Below the pieces are notes generated by a model. It had not been told where the DNA came from and made no database searches. It worked only from the letters and a program-made list of their open reading frames with translations. Below are positions 20,434 to 31,638 of a stretch of DNA of 64,000 nt, piece after piece. The position numbers were made by a program, and so were the translations under genes. Each line of letters begins with the position of its first letter. Within the stretch, counting starts at the first letter, position 1. The DNA lies in NCBI RefSeq assembly GCF_014851395.1, contig NW_024041150.1:35847585-35911584 (forward strand). The letters are read 5' to 3'. This DNA comes from Micropterus salmoides (Eukaryota > Chordata > Actinopteri > Centrarchiformes > Centrarchidae).

Positions 20434-23400
20434 ATGATCTGGATCCTTCTGCTCGTCGGCCTGACCTCCTCTGTCTCTGGTTAGTAGAGCTGCAACTGAC
20501 TATTATTATCAATAATCATTATCTTTTGATCTGCATATTATTTTCTTGATTAATTGACTTATTATTTAGTCTTTGAAATGTTAAACAAAGTGGGGAAAAT
20601 CGCCCCTTATGACTTCCCAGTGCCCAAAGTGACGTCCTTAAACTCCTGGTTTTCTTCAAGATTGGAGATTTACAGCCCAGCTATGGAGCTCTTCCCTGGG
20701 GGAACTTAGAGACAGATTGTGGACTTCTGGCTGTGGTTGATATTGTGGTCAAAGTAGCCAAGGGTGGGTCTTGGTGGGACTGTGGTCCTCATGCTCTGCC
20801 ATGTCTGGCTGAGAGAGAGAGAGAGATAGAGATTAATAATAATATAATAATAATAATAGTAATAATAATAATAAATAATAATAATAACAACCAGGTTATT
20901 ATATGTTGCTAAACATGATGAAATACTTTAATACTTTAACTTTTTATATTTGATAATTGATTACACTGATACTAGGGCCCTATAATTTCACAAGCTTGTT
21001 GAAGACTTTGTGGCTGTGGGAGGAGTCAGATATTCAGATTTTTATCTTTTTGTCAAAATAAGTGAATTCAGAGTTTTCAAACCAAATCACAACACAAGTA
21101 TTACTTTCTTACTGTCCTTTACTACTATTTACTATTGAGGATGGTGATTTAGAAACAGGAATAGCTGTTTTGTTGGCTTTAGATGCCTACAGTAGACATT
21201 GTTAAAACCAAACTGCTTCAGTTTTGGGGGGGGGGAAGGAATATAAACCACATTATTATTACTATTAGTATCTTGTGTTGGTGGTAGTTGTAGTAGCCTC
21301 ATAACTCAGTAACTCCAATAACCTGTATAATAATAAAAACAATTGTTATTATTATTATTCCAAATGTCATTCTGCAATAACGTCCTCGTAACACACTGGA
21401 AACCCTACACAATCATGTTTAGGGACGTTCGTAGATGATCTTTATGAGATGTGCAGGTGAAGTTATTTTTGTTTACAGTAGTTTGAAGGAATTTAAATCT
21501 GAAGTAATCTACCTTTTCTAAGACTCATAAATCTAAAATAATGGATCTAGAACACAATGAAAACTCTTGATGAGCCAAAAAGACTAAATAAAATAGAAAC
21601 TGTTGGTGCACCTGCTGAAATTAGCAGGATATGATGGACACAGAGTTTTCTGAAAAGGCACATAACCTCACTGACAAAATAAAGTGGAGTAAATTACCTG
21701 TGAAGACCAGCAGGTGGCATAATAAACTTCATTATTACTTTGGGGACTCATCACTCTAAATACAATGACCATGGTAACAGCCCTTGTAAGTAGTTAGGGT
21801 TTTATATACAGATAGATTTTGTACATTTTATTGTATTTAGCCTACTTGTATTTATTTCTGTTCAATATTTCTGACTTTACTAATACAGTGTTATCTTTGC
21901 AGTGCTCACAGCACTAAAGTTACATTTAAAAACACTTTCTATGAACAGTGCTCCTGTCTATGAGTAATCAGACCTTTACTGTTAACACCTTTCACTTGAA
22001 CAAGTCTTTTAAAAAAAGGAGTAAAAAATAGTCCTTGTGAAAATGGTTGAGATGATGTAGTTAAAAAAATGTAATCAATTTTTTTAATGCTCTGAGCACC
22101 AGAAACTAAATTCCATTCACCCCTACTAGCAGCATTTGTTATACAGGTAACCTGAAGGTTTTAATGCATTTCATTATATTCAAATGTGCAGAAATTACAG
22201 TATCTCACAAAAGTGAGTTCACCCCTCACATTTGTGTAAATATTTGATTATATCATTGTAGGAAAGTGTCATTTCTTCAGTGTTGTCACATGAAACGATA
22301 TAATCAAATATTTACAAAAATCTGAGGGCTGTACTCACTTGTGAGAACGAAAATAAGCTGAAATGTTGTAAATGTTGAAATTTAAAACTAATTATCTGTC
22401 TGCAGGTGGTGAAGAAAATGCCACCACCTACGACGTGTATGATTATTCATCTTATTATGGAGAGGATGTGGGAGATTTCATTCCTTGCAACTACGACCAT
22501 GTGGGAGATTTTGGCAGGGTTTTTCTGCCCACTCTATATAGTTTGGTTTTCATTCTCGGCTTCGTAAGTACGTATGTGAGTGAGTGAGTGAGAGAGAGTA
22601 AAGAGACCATTACTTTACAAAGCTGAAATGCATATGATACACAGTGTTCTTACAGATTTGACATTTCCCCCCTCTCTCAGGTAACAGCCTCGTGGTGTGT
22701 GTCCTGGTGAAGCACAGAAACCAGACTAACTTCACAGACATCTGCCTTTTCAACCTGGCTCTCTCCGACCTCTTGTTCGTCCTCACGCTGCCTTTCTACT
22801 CTCACTACTCTGTGGTCAGTGAATGGACTTTCGGAGACTTTATGTGCCGCTTCATCGCTGGCTTCCACAACATCGGGTTCTTCAGCGGCATCTTCTTCAT
22901 CGTTGTCATGACGCTGGACCGCTACGTCGTCCTCATGCATGCGCAAGCAGTACCACGATATCGCACTCTGAGGAAAGGCATCGCTCTGACTGTGTTCACC
23001 TGGATGGTGAGCATGAGTGTCTCTCTACCGGCTTTTGTCTTTACAAAGTTGACAGTCGACTCTGGCGTGCTGCGCTGTGCCTACCTCCCTGAAAACGATG
23101 ACTGGGAGACTTATGACCTCTTGGCAATAAACATACTGGGTCTTCTGATTCCCTTGTTGGTGATGGTAGTTTGCTACTCCAGGATGATCCCCACGCTAGT
23201 GAACATGAGGAGTGGAAAGAAGCACCGCGTTGAAAAGATGATCATGGCCGTAGCTGTGGCCTTTTTCTTATTCTGGGGTCCATATAACATTTGCCTGTTC
23301 TTGAGGTTTCTGAAATCTACAGGTAAATTACTGCTTGATTGCAAACAGGAAGGGCAGTTAATGGTGTCTGTAACAGTGACCGAGGCCTTTGCCTACACTC

Positions 23401-23582
23401 ACTGCTGCCTGTACCCCATCATATACGCTTTTGTACGACAAACGTTTAGGAAAGAAGTCGTGCAGCTGCTGAGCAAATGTGTGCCTGGGATTCACTTTGC
23501 CAGAGATTTATCAGATAGCTCATTCAGGAAAAGCTCAGTCGTGTCCAGGTCCTATGAGATCACCTCCACTTTCATCGAGTAG
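20434..23582 (+). CDS. Chemokine receptor, CC/XC type, with separate signal-peptide exon
   Basis: A class A GPCR for chemokines, on the surface of leukocytes. Coding exons are 20434-20479 (signal peptide MIWILLLVGLTSSVS), 22406-22567 (or to 22563) and 22681-23582, giving about 369 residues. The N terminus has an N-A-T sequon at residue 20 and an acidic tyrosine cluster (Y24, Y27, Y29, Y32, Y33) suited to sulfation. Chemokine-receptor disulfides are present: C43 with the ECL3 Cys in LLLDCKQ, and C125 (DFMCRF) with C202 (VLRCAY). DRY is at 149-151 (MTLDRYVVLMHA), followed by W-G-P-Y-N in TM6, AYTHCCLYPIIYAF in TM7 and a Ser-rich tail. WGPYN recalls XCR1 while DRYxxxxHA recalls CCRs, so the exact orthologue is left open. 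The intron in TM1 has two overlapping donors; GTACGT (GT at 22568) gives FVSNSLVV in frame, whereas the better GTAAGT at 22564 breaks the frame. Confidence 0.9.
20480..22405 (+). other. Receptor intron 2, duplicated elsewhere
   Basis: Immediately after the donor it contains a common dispersed repeat (GCTGCAACTGACTATTATTA, then GACTTCCCAGTGCCCAAAG, about 20488-20660). The same repeat sits at the same place after exon 2 of the neighbouring gene (26078-26250). The segment 20983-21680 is repeated at 41805-42725. A run of ATA/AAT units lies at 20838-20886. A Tc1-derived MITE lies just before the exon 3 acceptor (22195-22352). Confidence 0.6.
22195..22352. mobile_element. Tc1-type MITE (terminal inverted repeats only)
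   Basis: CTCACAAAAGTGAGTTCACC at the left and its near reverse complement (GTACTCACTTGTGAG) at the right surround TAAATATTTGATTATATC and its complement. These are the ends of a well-known teleost Tc1 family with the transposase removed. The right edge lies 54 bases before the receptor exon 3 acceptor. Confidence 0.75.
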
Positions 23583-23781
23583 GAGGTGGAAGTCAGATGT
23601 AATGTGCTTTACAGACATCACCTGCAGAGTATAACCAGTGTTAGTGTGTGAAGAATTAACCCAAACTGAGAAGCATGTCTACCTTATATTTCATGTATAA
23701 CTGAAGTGTGTGTTCATTTTGTAATTTTTGTCATTTAAAGAGCTCATATTATTATTATTTGCAATAACATATGGTTTACCG

Positions 23782-23787
23782 AATAAA
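23782..23787 (+). terminator. Poly(A) signal of the receptor gene
   Basis: AATAAA about 200 bases past the stop codon at 23582, followed by a T-rich stretch (CTTTTTGTTTTTTCCC). Good candidate for the 3' end. Confidence 0.7.
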
Positions 23788-24375
23788 GGTCAAATTATGC
23801 TTTTTGTTTTTTCCCTTTACTTTTTTGTGTCATATATCTTTTTTTTTTTTTTTACATGTAATAGTTTAGCAAAGTAAAAAAGTCAGTTGAAAAAGAGTTA
23901 CCATCTTCCACAGAAAACGCTGCTCCTGAACTGCCTGAAAACAGCTCAGTTGCCCAACAAGTGTTACAACCATACCCGGTCTCCCCTACATGAAACATAA
24001 AATACTGACTAGTCTATTATAGAGGAGAGATTGAAAAGAACATTGATACCACTTGTAAATATGATGCACACATGCAGCCAGATAGCATAGCATAGCATAG
24101 AGACTGCAAACAGGTTAACCATGGATCTGTTAATAAAACTCGCCTAGCAGCTCCACCTGCTGTTTATGGTATTGTTTACAGACAGCTATCAAACGGTCTG
24201 ACAGCTTCTGTTCTCATCAGAATTTTTCTCTCATGTGTGAAATGAATTTCACATTAGTGAGTTTTGTTGTTCAGTTCTGGTCCAAACTTTAATCTAAAAT
24301 AAAAACAGGTAGACTGTGTTTCTGTCGACTCTGCTTGTGGTTTACACGTTTTAACTTGATCTGATGCGTCTTCAC
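23788..24375. repeat. Short intergenic spacer with fold-back MITE fragment
   Basis: About 24035-24160 is a diverged copy of the fold-back family (GATACCACTTGTAAATATGA, then a run of ATAGC units, then CTAGCAGCTCC). No gene is seen between the two duplicated units. Confidence 0.5.
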
Positions 24376-24395
24376 CTTCACTTTCACTTTCGTTC
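24376..24395. promoter_or_regulatory. ISRE / IRF-type motif in the promoter of the small membrane protein gene
   Basis: CTTCACTTTCACTTTCGTTC reads GAACGAAAGTGAAAGTGAAG on the other strand, with three GAAA/GTGAA repeats spaced as in interferon-stimulated response elements (GAAANNGAAA). It lies about 40-180 bases upstream of the likely first exon. The corresponding region of copy A (18330-18432) lacks this array. Regulation by interferon is inference. Confidence 0.55.
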
Positions 24396-24415
24396 AGGTC
24401 CCGTGACTCTCTGTC

Positions 24416-24555
24416 ACGAGCTCAGCTGCGAATTGTAAACAAAAACATCTTATTAATGCTCTGATCGCAGTGCAGAGAAGCAGTTCATCAGTTTAACAGA
24501 TTAAGTCTCTCAGGTGACATAAAGTGAAAGCTGCTGCTCGCTCGCCTTCAAACAT
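24416..24555 (+). promoter_or_regulatory. Promoter and noncoding exon 1, duplicated module copy B
   Basis: Counterpart of 18435-18578, with the same order of shared blocks and the same donor context (AAACAT/GTAAGTAAC, GT at 24556). The intron start after it also matches copy A, including CAGATCAGAAAATCGATTCA and TTTATTGAACTC. This indicates a tandem duplication rather than convergence. Confidence 0.6.
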
Positions 24556-26024
24556 GTAAGTAACAAAAATCTTCTGTTTACAGTGTGTGTTGTTTTAATT
24601 GTGTTCAACTGAAACATTTACTGTTTGTTTACACGTGACTGACGCACATATTAATTAAAGGTCGACGCAGATCAGAAAATCGATTCAAAGCGGCCCAAAG
24701 TTTTATATTCGGTTCTTTATTGAACTCCTTTGATCTAAACCTGTTGCTTTGTGTGAGAGAGAAAGTGTTGGACCACATGAGCAATGTCTAGTATCTCTTT
24801 CCCTCTCTCTCCTTATTATTTATTTATTTATCTAAAAAAAATAACGTAAAGACAAGTTCGTTTTGGTTTTGTGTGTGTGTGTGTGGTGGGGGTCTGATTC
24901 CGGTCTACTGCATACAAATATCCTAACTTCCCTGCCGCTGCGCCAGCCGTAGCTACGTGGGATTGAATTACAAATAGCCTAAATCTTCACCCTTTTCGTT
25001 GTCAACTTTATTTTAGATGATGCTTTCATACAAAATGACTTCTGTAGCTTTTAGTGAAGCAGCTGTTAAAATAACACAAATATCCCGCTCCACATGTGAT
25101 CATAACTTCTTAGATCAGCAGTCTGTCTCTGAGTGGCAGATGCTCCTCACTCACTACAGAGGGCTGTCACAGGAATTTGAGGCGCTGTAAACTGGAAACG
25201 TGGTGTTTCCCTCTTCTCGGGGTTAACAAACTCTGTCAGCAAACTATGGAATCAGAGTTGTGCTGATTTAGTCAAATAAAACTTTGAACGATTATGAGAA
25301 AGATTAAAACTCAGGCCTACTGAAGCAAAAACAATAATCTCAAAAGTAAAACCCATAAATTGCAAACAAACTATTGGTCTTTTCCTTGTTTGATGAGAAG
25401 CCCTGTTGTTTACAGCGCCCCCTGCTGATTTCTCACTGATCAGACTTCTGCTCTCACTCTGCTTTGACGCTGCCAGCTCTCATGTTCGTGCTGCATGACT
25501 TCTTACTTTATTAATCTTATGGCAATCAGGTTTCCTGTAAACCTTCCAGTGTTTCAGGGCACGGAGCTGTCACTCAAACACTCACTATCCAATGGGAATG
25601 CGTTTGTGTCAGAACTGAAACAAAAAGTCAGGCAGCGCAGACAGCTGGCAGAGTCACGTGTCTTCTCATTAAAATCATATGTTTACTTTCACTTACAGTA
25701 GGCTGATATTCTGTCACTCGATTTGCAGAAACATGAAAATTAATAGTCTACTGAGAAAATATTCAACCACATGCTCTTTGAAGTTCAATACACATAAAAC
25801 TACTTTTAAATGTTTTTATTCAGACTTAAAGAAGATTAGACTATATGTCACAGACTTCTAAAACACCCAGATGCTCTACTGTGGCCTTTAATTTGTTGAC
25901 TGATCTGTTACAAACCTTAAAGGAAGAACTTATTCATGATGAGGATTCACTAAAATACATCTACACAAATCTGTCCTGTATCTTCTTCCTCTAATAAAAC
26001 TGTCTCCCCTCTGACAGGGAGAAG

Positions 26025-27756
26025 ATGATCTGGATATTTCTGCTCATCAGCCTGACCTCCTCTGTCTCTGGTTAGTCGGGCTGCAACTGTGATTAACAAT
26101 TCTCTATGTCTTTTAACCTGACACTTATTTTCTTGATTAATTCACTTGAGTCTTTGAAATGTTAGCCTATAAAAAGATGTTAATATCTCCCCTCACGACT
26201 TCCCAGAGCCCAAAGTGACGTCCTTAAACTGCTGGTTTTGTTTGAGCAACAGTCCCAAAACCAAAATATATTTAATTCACTTTAAAATATTACCAAGACA
26301 AGCAGCAGCTCTGTGTGAGAAGCTGGAAGCAGCAAATATTTGGCAGAATAATCCATTTTCTTTCGATCGACTAATCTGTTAATGGACTAATGTTTGCAGA
26401 GCCTCTTCTGACGTGTTGAATTTAAAATAATTTTCCATAAACAGTCAGTTCCTTGATAGAAGTGTTTGTGGCTGAAAGGAGGTTAAAAACTGAGGTCTGA
26501 CTCCACATATTTCCTGATTTACACCCACAGAACAGTTTCTCTTGAACGTGACCTCTCATGGAGAGAACAGTGACGTGATCCTCACCACACCTGAAGGTGG
26601 GTCAGTGAGCTGTTACCATGGTTACTCATGTAGAAATAGTGCATCACAGGCCAACTGTTGCCTCATAAAGTTGATGCACAAATCTGATTTAAAGGCAAAA
26701 CGTTTCTTTTAGTAGCTACTTCAAAATGTGCAACATAAACCACTGCACCACCTGGTTACTGTGATAATAACATGTTGACAAACACTCAGCATATTTACTG
26801 AGATTAATTCACTATAACAAGCAATTTCCAAATCTATGCAAGCTGATTTTAATTCTGTATCAACATGAAGGACAAACAGCCAGTGAGTTGAAATTTGGAG
26901 ACACGAAGTGAAAAACTGAGGAAGCAGAAACTTGATTTAACATTTCATGAAGCACAAAATGGTGGATAATTCAATATGAACATGCTGCACAATAAATTTC
27001 ACTTCATCCAAGTAAACTATCGAAGAACACAGTTTGTTTTTAGTCAGACTGTTAAGCAGGATTTTGCTAATGGCAGTGAGGGTGGTGATGGCACAACGGA
27101 TAAGATACATACCTTTGGTGTGAGAGAGACCTGGGTTCACTCCCCCACTGTGACCCATCCACCATTGTGTCCTTGAGCAAGACACTCATGTCAGAGGTGT
27201 GTGACCTCTGACATGTATAACAATTCTAAGTCGCTTTGGATAAAAGCATCAGCTAAATGAATAAATGTAAATAATTTCTCTACAGTGCCACCATCTGGCC
27301 AAGAGGTGTAACTTCTGTTAGGTGACTGGTTACTGTTAAATCATCTGATTGTTTATTTAGTTTCTCATTGTCTCTAAATTGGTATAAATGTTGTTGATGT
27401 GGTGGTCCAACACTGCTGAGTTGATGCTCCTGATATCAGACACAAACACTGGTTTTCTATCTGCATGCAGCTGTAAAACAAACACCAGGAGGGCCGGAGG
27501 AGGAAGAAGACACATCATATGACTGGAAGAACGATAAAACTACTCAAGAAGCTGTAGCTGGTGGACTTCTGTTAATTGCTGCTGTAATAGCTCTAGTCGC
27601 TGCAGCTGAAAGATGTGTAGCTACACTCATTCGTCGAGTTAAAAGAAAGTAAGTTGCTCTGTTTTAAATTTATCTATTTCCTCTTATGATTTGTCTGAGT
27701 CGTTGTTTGCACTTACTTTTGTCTCATGTCTGTCACACAGGTCAAGACCAGTATAG
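26025..27756 (+). CDS. Small type I membrane protein sharing its leader exon with the receptor gene
   Basis: Not recognised as any known family. Coding exons 26025-26070, 26531-26596, 27471-27648 and 27741-27756 join in frame (phases 1, 1, 2) with GT/AG sites at every junction, giving 101 residues. Residues 1-15 are a signal peptide differing at three positions from that of the receptor upstream. The ectodomain (about 16-64) has one sequon, N21-V-T, and an acidic tyrosine motif EEEEDTSYDW (47-56) well suited to tyrosine sulfation. A membrane segment runs from about A65 to I91 (GGLLLIAAVIALVAAA), and the short tail RRVKRKSRPV is strongly basic, fitting a type I topology. Exon 1, intron 1 and exon 2 are duplicates of the receptor gene; exons 3-5 are not. 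The gene model rests on splice logic alone, with no transcript evidence. Confidence 0.55.
27078..27272 (+). repeat. tRNA-derived SINE with L2-type tail, copy 2
   Basis: The head (GGTGATGGCACAACGGATAAG, CTGGGTTCACTCCCCCACTG) and the tail GTCGCTTTGGATAAAAGCAT and CTAAATGAATAAATGTAAAT match the copy at 4704-4880. It lies in an intron of the small membrane protein gene. It has no intact tRNA. Confidence 0.85.
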
Positions 27757-28707
27757 ATGTTCCCTCGCTGAGCTCATCAGAAAGATCAAAACCAAGTTAC
27801 ATCCACAACCACAACTGCTCCAGGTGTGAACAGATCCAGACCACAAGTCAGTCTGGTCCAAAGTGTCTGAATGAAGCAACGTGAGGAATATAAAGTTCCT
27901 GTCAGTTCTTCTTCATGCAGCGTTTACCAACAGGAACTAACGTGAACAAAGACTCACAGAGTGTGCAGCATGTTTAAGTCTCTGCGTGTTGATTTCACCG
28001 CAAACTGAAATAAAATGAAACCAGCAGCAGCCTGGAGGAGAAGACAAACATCCAACATGTGACGTTAGGACTTTGAGTCATGCTGTTTTAATCTGACGTT
28101 TATGTGCTGTCAGAAAAGATGTTTTACAATAATTAATAATGGTTACATTTCAGATACATTTTAAGCATCATTCAAGTATTAATTTGCTTTTTGTGTGTTT
28201 TTGTTATTTCTGCTTTTATACAAAAGTATTTCATCCTTCTGCAAAGCACTTTTGACTCTTTGAAGTGGCCCAACAATAACTAAACTGAAACATCAATAAT
28301 AGACATGAGATGGAAACAATGAATCCAGCATAAACACATTAAACATGCTTCTTTAGAAGCAGACAGAAAGTTTTATTTTTCTGCAAAGCACTTTCTAATC
28401 TATGAAGCACTTTCTAACCTGTTTGTAAACATAAAGTTTGACTACTGTTTTCCACTGTGTGAAAATATCCCTTGCTATTTTTATGTAATTTGACTGTAAG
28501 AGCATGGAGGGACTGTGTTTTACAGATGTGTAACAGACTGTATAAACTTTGTAAGTGTTTTTCTGTAAACAGATGTTTTCAGGGACTTTTTCAATGTATT
28601 TTCAACATGACATCTGAATGTTTTCATTGATGTGGTGAATTTGTCTAAACCAGTAGAAGCTCTGTATTTTTTATAAAGATATAAATTTCTCAGTTGACTT
28701 GATCTAA

Positions 28708-28713
28708 AATAAA
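28708..28713 (+). terminator. Poly(A) signal of the small membrane protein gene
   Basis: AATAAA about 950 bases after the stop codon at 27756, followed by a GT/T-rich stretch (GTCTGTTCTTTGTGTCC). An earlier candidate AATAAA lies near 28010. Confidence 0.5.
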
Positions 28714-28730
28714 GTCCAGCAGGTAATCAG

Positions 28731-29264
28731 GCAGCGTCTGTTCTTTGTGTCCTTCAGACTGCAAACAAACACATTGCAGATTCTGCCAAACATCAATAAT
28801 AGATCAATAATAGATGTTTTAGAGGTCGTTCATGTGAGAAGTGATGAAACTGACCAACGAATGTCTTCTGACGGCTAACAGACGTATTTGATGAAATAAA
28901 ATCTCCAAATAATGGCCTGCTCAAACTGCAGGAGGAGAAGACAAAATTATTATTCAGCTGTTTAGTCAAATCATCAAGTAGAGAAGCGGCCAGTTCACTG
29001 AAAAACATCTTCTACGCAAAACTTTACTAAATTTAAAAAAAGCATACATTTATTTTTCTTTAATCAATTTATTAAAGATCAAATTATGGAAAATATTAAA
29101 TATTTATTGGATATATTGTAAATGAAAACAATGCCATTAAAAGTGTTTAAACTGTGATAGCCAAGCTTTTTAAATCCCAGAATAAGACACAGAAAAGTTT
29201 CACTAACAAATGCTTTTACAGCATTTAATGAATGCCTTTGATGCTTGATACATGATCCCCCCGT
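28731..29264. other. Intergenic DNA, nothing recognised
   Basis: AT-rich sequence with a small doublet of ATCAATAATAGAT units near 28791-28815. The minus-strand frame 28793-29008 has no domain. Confidence 0.4.
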
Positions 29265-30422
29265 TTAGGGCTGTCCCCGACTAAGGATTTACATAGTTGA
29301 ATCAGAATCGTCAAGTCTGCCTTCGACTGATAGTCGAATCGTGTGTTTTTGTGCACGGCGATTGCAAGCTGAAGCTAAACTGAGGCTTATTGTTGACCAT
29401 TCTCTCTCTCTTTCTCTTGCCTGCCATTCACCGGTCTTGTGCAGAGTTTTTGCCACGCTGCCGACAACTGCACGCCCGTCACGGTTCCTCGCGGGTCTAT
29501 TTCAAGTAGCTGGCTATTTAAAAATGATACAATATTCTTTGTGTGGTTCATCAACGGTGTTGGGCCTCACAGTCTGATAGAACAAAGACGAGGCCTTCTG
29601 ATATCCTACAAGCCTGCCAATGCGGCCTGACTACACAAAGGGGGGTCACAGAACAATAGAAAGCCCAGATGGCTCTTGTCAGTTAATTCACACCTACCTG
29701 CGAACTCTAACACTTAAAACCAAACCAAAGGTTTGTATTGGCTAAAGCTTTCAGGGGGCGGAGTAATCCCAGGAAGTACAACCATTTTGTCAACAGAGGT
29801 ATAAAACCGAACACCTCCGAACCCTCATTGCCATTCCAAGTTCCTCAGGGGACTGTAAGGAGGTAAACAAACTCTGCCTTTCTGCAACTGCACCAGCAGT
29901 ACAGGAGGTATTTTTCTTTCAGCGCTGAACCTTCTTTGTTCTTGAATACAGACTTCACTCGCTGGACAAGCAACTCTGTTTTCTTCTTTCCTCTTTACCT
30001 CTAATATTTTTCTTTGTGTTATCAACACAATTTTGGATCCCTAAAGAAACTGTTATAGGCTACACAAGATAACGTTTCGTGCCTGCAGAAGAAGACAGAT
30101 AAACGCCGTCACGTCTGTGCTCTACCTTCTCAACTTAGTCGAACCTCACTGATTCCTGTTGCTGCCGCCAAAGAATTAGCTGTGCCGTGGAACCTACCGG
30201 CATCTTCAGAACCGAGCCGAGAGAAACTCCGCCAGATTTCCCAAAAGGACTGACGCATCTACTCACTATCAAAGCGACACGTAAGAGGCTTTAGTATGTC
30301 TGGGCAGCAGATAGTTCTATAACCTTGTTATTCTAACTTATAAGCCTCATGTGATGAATTTCTTTTAAGATACTCCAAGTTATATTGAAAGACCGCCGTC
30401 TTTTTTAATTGCTGTGTGTTGC
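29265..30422. mobile_element. Degenerate transposon block (hAT-like edge plus promoter-bearing repeat)
   Basis: Begins with TAGGGCTGTCCCCGACTAAG, the style of a hAT terminal repeat. Later it holds GGTATAAAACCGAACACC near 29799 (a TATA-like motif) followed by a long untranslated-looking stretch to about 30300, as seen in LTR-type repeats. No second terminus or target-site duplication could be found, so the boundaries and class are uncertain. Frames at 29341-29630 and 29825-30028 show no domain. Confidence 0.3.
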
Positions 30423-31530
30423 CAGGGGCTGCCAGGAATTTTGGGCCCCATGACAAAAAAATCAAATTGGGCCCCCTCTGCGCAGCTGTTGTTACTAGTC
30501 TCTAGGACCTAACTATCCCATCAAAAGCTTTACATAACTCTAATTAAAGGCTTGCAACTGTATTGCTTCTTGTAGTTCAATACTAGTACTAGCACAATAT
30601 TTACTGCTGGTGATTTGTACAAGTCGGAATACAGTACAGGGCTCGACAATAACAGTGGCCCGATGGCCCGGGGCCAGTAAAAAGTAACATCGGGACAGCT
30701 GAACTTGCACGATTGGGCCAGTGTAAAAACACTGGTATTAAAAATAAAGTTATAAACTCAACATCAGGCAGTTTTGCAGCTCATGGCGTGCACCAATCCA
30801 GAGTTGTAGTTACGTGACGAGTTGTTGTCAAATGTTATTTCTCTAATCTCAATCAAGCGGAATCTCTGGGTCTGAAAGTGAAAACTTACAGATGGAACTT
30901 AAACCTGCATTCATAATAATGGCCAGCAGGGGGCGAGTCCGCTGGTTGCAAAAAGAAGCCCGGTTCCATTAGAAATAATGGTAAAATGTTGCTACTTCTC
31001 AGCAGATTTATTACCTTAGTAAACACTTTCCTAATGAGTTTATGGTCTCAGTCGCTAGTTTCAAGTCTTCTTCAAGCCAGCATGATGTTCATTTAGTAAA
31101 TTATGGTCCCATTTAGAGGAAAAAAGACAATAATGCAGTGTATGCTTTTGGGCGGCGCTACCTTGTGATTGAAAGGTCACTACCATTCCGACCTGTCAGT
31201 CAGGATCGAGGCAACTCGTGTCCGCTGCTCTGTGTAAATTTTTTGATGGCTGCCAACAGGAGAGAGAGCACGTCATGTTTGATGTTTATTTTTATATTTT
31301 TAACTGTGATTACATTTTAGTTACATTTTTTTATATCCAGGATATGTCCAGGTATTTATTAAAGATTAAACATGTTAACAGTATAACATAGCTTATAAGT
31401 CTTTGGTTTTGTTGTAACACTGATAAATAACTTTTGGAGGGAGGGCATGTGAAAACTGTGTTTGGACCAGTAAGTTTCAAACTCACTGACCCGGTGGGCC
31501 AGTTGCAAAAAAGTTTGACTTTGAGCCCTG
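30423..31530. mobile_element. hAT-type ends around fragments of other repeats
   Basis: CAGGGGCTGCCAGGAATTTT (30423) is one hAT-like left end. A second begins at 30637 (CAGGGCTCGACAATAACAG). Its probable partner ends at 31530 (TTTGACTTTGAGCCCTG, reverse complement CAGGGCTCAAAGTC). The 8-base flanks (ATACAGTA and TTGTAAGC) do not match, so no clean insertion can be claimed. The interior (about 30890-31240) matches 51345-51560, the inner part of the TIR element in the wasf3 intron. Confidence 0.45.
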
Positions 31531-31638
31531 TTGTAAGCAGTTTACTAATGCAAGATTAAAAGGCACCGTAAAAACATCCTCAATGCAATCTTTTACAGTC
31601 TCAGGGATAAAATGATCTTAACATTAATTAAAGATTTT

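Noticed and set aside
22677..22946. Minus-strand frame opposite the receptor
   Set aside because: A shadow of the receptor exon; charged-residue-rich only because of codon bias in the sense strand.
30637..31530. A clean hAT insertion between CAGGGCTC ends
   Set aside because: The ends pair, but the 8-base flanks (ATACAGTA and TTGTAAGC) differ, so the element cannot be called intact.
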